From assembly GCA_964555675.1 (NCBI GenBank), contig CAZKTU010000258.1, positions 1 through 9,227 on the forward strand: a DNA stretch of 9,227 nucleotides. The letters are read 5' to 3'. This document shows, piece after piece, positions 9,001 to 9,227 of this stretch. The notes below the pieces were generated by a model that worked only from the letters and a program-made list of their open reading frames with translations, did no database searches and was not told the origin of the DNA. Each line of letters opens with the position of its first letter. Within the stretch, counting starts at the first letter, position 1. Both the position numbers and the translations under genes were made by a program. The stretch comes from CAIWXH01 sp964555675. Lineage in GTDB: Bacteria; Chloroflexota; Chloroflexia; Chloroflexales; Chloroflexaceae.

Positions 9001-9046
9001 TGTCGTCGCGGCGCAGCAGGCGCAGGCGGAGTGAGGGATCTGCCAA
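6014..9046 (-). CDS. Giant uncharacterised protein (1010 aa) with CPTCH motif and Gly-rich beta C-terminus
   Basis: I do not recognise this family. I place the start at TTG 9044-9046 because GGGAGAG lies 6 nt upstream and a promoter lies 81 nt upstream. The frame is open to a GTG at 9146-9148, but that codon sits inside the promoter spacer. Numbered from the TTG, residues 1-30 begin MADPSLRLRLLRRDD and form amphipathic strands. IVTFPPQHVAEMAFF lies near 46-60. Residues 210-320 are Trp/Tyr-rich (LQLGMSFGRWMAQLRSSG, TYPEEISPFLPPEV). CPTCH (328-332) is the only Cys pair and could bind metal, perhaps in a dimer. About 700-980 is a long run of hydrophobic strands and glycine turns, including VGIFGGGGFFGLVVS, SGGVFVMAGIYFKL and LRCGGHLSVLGIITLSLEF. 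The C-terminus ends NWAAYCAAFA. There is no N-terminal signal peptide. The glycine-rich part could be misread as membrane helices, but its alternating pattern and charged breaks favour a beta-sheet, barrel or beta-solenoid. It is the first gene of the likely operon and is coupled to the 1345-aa gene. Confidence 0.9.
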   Translation of the reverse strand: MADPSLRLRLLRRDDMLALELELRNLRVGDDGQTLVRDGPGEPLLIVTFPPQHVAEMAFFLDQANTISPGPLPVPGRLAQPSRLVFALPDGAEGLPLTLEALLDWAALIPRLAPNALPRGATDGPAPAMPADDQTAIEFPYRLLLSPVGEARWRHSVPPVAPGGRPELWHTRLEGPDGAGADVRAIFRRDAPDPFSPGNPGDRRRDALTGRDLDEIVQLSSNFQIAPKSWLQLGMSFGRWMAQLRSSGLLGYRYVPQPISADQLMLSAAGAWARLRGAWTYPEEISPFLPPEVLQQFGMPDLFVEQYQHRATLGRDQYVRVVKRGLLCPTCHQAVILDVVERQFQPEQIGSEPTPNGRVAIFGATAYLRKYRIIVTRKPLVRYDELGEMYPHAGREMPLRALRLLTTETPRLDAAPDDQAFWVQVGGRDLPFSMVAEDAAGRPVSFTMPLMFVPYPALKRRAELQAQYVTGVLRDPARATRPLGNQRVALAPPLSGDDTVLPTESLTIRAFFPPAYPARAPSGEWLRPFLPRLEGAQIHLEALERITGKPGAAAVALDATYLQHGFDQARNQAELFVSLAGAAPLAPAADRAGGLARPTSTVNRVSRRQGPLDAAFAQPNVGEGALLALFGNARILGAITLGDILGAVTPRPEDFARANLPDEAIEQIIAERGAGLPVPLLRSRPLPGGAVETRYLWKPPLKPHKILNFAAGGDLTLDARIVTAPDGDTRSLVLGRMRDLSLSFGGVARLVIAELSFRSEPGKKPDLSAEGVDLIFEGPLTFVNTLRNILPSDGFSDPPFVEVGPQGIKAGYTLGVPTVGVGVFSLQNLAISAGLAVPFGDEPASVSFALSERHHPFIVTVGIFGGGGFFGLVVSAARVEQVEAAIEFGGNVSLNLGVASGGVFVMAGIYFKLTASTLTLTGYLRCGGHLSVLGIITLSLEFYLGLTYREKPGGSEVWGQATLKVSVKVVFFSVSVSLSIERRFAGAAGDPTFEDTMDADNWAAYCAAFA

Positions 9047-9052
9047 AGCGTT

Positions 9053-9059
9053 CTCTCCC
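9053..9059 (-). promoter_or_regulatory. Shine-Dalgarno that fixes the TTG start
   Basis: On the minus strand, GGGAGAG-AACGCT-TTG places a purine-rich ribosome binding site 6 nt before the TTG at 9044-9046. None of the other in-frame candidates (GTG 9146-9148, GTG 9062-9064, the ATG at residue 16 of the chosen product) has a comparable site. The product then begins with (f)Met-Ala-Asp-Pro. Confidence 0.7.
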
Positions 9060-9126
9060 GGCACTACAGTGGCCCAGGGGGCGCGGGGGACGCATGAGGC
9101 GGTTGGGGTGGGGGTGGTGTAGGCCA

Positions 9127-9155
9127 AGCATACAGGACGATCCGGCACTTGGCAA
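9127..9155 (-). promoter_or_regulatory. Sigma70-type promoter of the large-gene pair
   Basis: On the minus strand, a -35 box TTGCCA (9150-9155; 5 of 6 to TTGACA) is followed by a 17-nt spacer and a -10 box TATGCT (9127-9132; 4 of 6 including the key first T, A and last T). Transcription would begin near 9120, giving a leader of about 74 nt before the TTG start. Such a match stands out in DNA this GC-rich and sits correctly before the first gene. The assignment is by consensus only. Confidence 0.6.
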
Positions 9156-9227
9156 GAGCGAGTGCGGCAGGCTCATGCCGGCGAGTAGGGCGAAGATCGC
9201 CCTGTTAGGGTGCTACACTGCGTGTAC
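9156..9227. other. Upstream intergenic DNA with two inverted repeats
   Basis: I find no gene here. A perfect 7-bp inverted repeat, AGGGCGA-AGA-TCGCCCT, lies at 9187-9203. A second, CGGCA-N6-TGCCG, lies at 9165-9180 next to the -35 box at 9150-9155. Neither is followed by a T run on either strand, so they are not standard intrinsic terminators. The one at 9165-9180 is placed where a regulator could bind beside the promoter. The one at 9187-9203 could be an operator or the end of a gene lying outside the window. Both roles are inference. Confidence 0.35.

Noticed and set aside
6260..9034. A 924-codon open frame on the + strand opposite the 1010-aa gene.
   Set aside because: The same codon-bias shadow, with the same low-complexity composition and no ribosome binding site or promoter.
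9146..9148. GTG as the start of the 1010-aa protein.
   Set aside because: It lies inside the promoter spacer and has no ribosome binding site. The extra 34 residues look non-coding.
5511..9176. A 1221-codon open frame on the minus strand, out of frame with both large genes and spanning their junction.
   Set aside because: The product is almost wholly Arg/Pro/Ala/Gly, as expected from a shifted frame of GC-rich coding DNA. It starts upstream of the promoter and conflicts with two better-supported genes.

Overview
The window is very GC-rich, dense bacterial DNA. All three genes lie on the minus strand and read right to left. Third codon positions are almost all G or C throughout. The two-GAF histidine kinase, with a phosphoacceptor box reading AAAHELRTPLTALL followed by LLGNVQLLQRR, resembles kinases that are abundant in Chloroflexota (Roseiflexus/Kouleothrix-type filamentous bacteria). 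That is my best guess at the source, but it rests on recall and not on a marker gene.

Right end (9047-9227): a promoter/leader region. It holds a good sigma70-type promoter (TTGCCA, 17-nt spacer, TATGCT, minus strand), a roughly 74-nt leader and a Shine-Dalgarno sequence. Together these point to a TTG start at 9046 for the first gene. A perfect 7-bp inverted repeat lies upstream of the promoter.

Middle (1967-9046): two very large genes of 1010 and 1345 codons, separated by only 9 nt. The ribosome binding site of the second overlaps the stop codon of the first, so the two are almost certainly co-transcribed and probably translationally coupled. I recognise neither family. Both lack signal peptides and clear membrane helices. 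The first has a lone CPTCH motif and ends in a glycine-rich, beta-strand-rich hydrophobic module. The second has a helical N-terminal half, an Ig/FnIII-like strand motif in the middle, a striking DTKHR/SRFRDYFP block and a beta-rich C-terminal third. This pair is the part of the window most likely to be an undescribed system.

Left end (14-1831): a soluble, apparently catalytically intact histidine kinase (GAF-GAF-HisKA-HATPase_c), 135 nt downstream of the pair on the same strand. No response regulator is visible. It may be the last gene of the same transcript or a separate unit. I see no RNA genes, insertion sequences, CRISPR arrays, attachment sites or origins.
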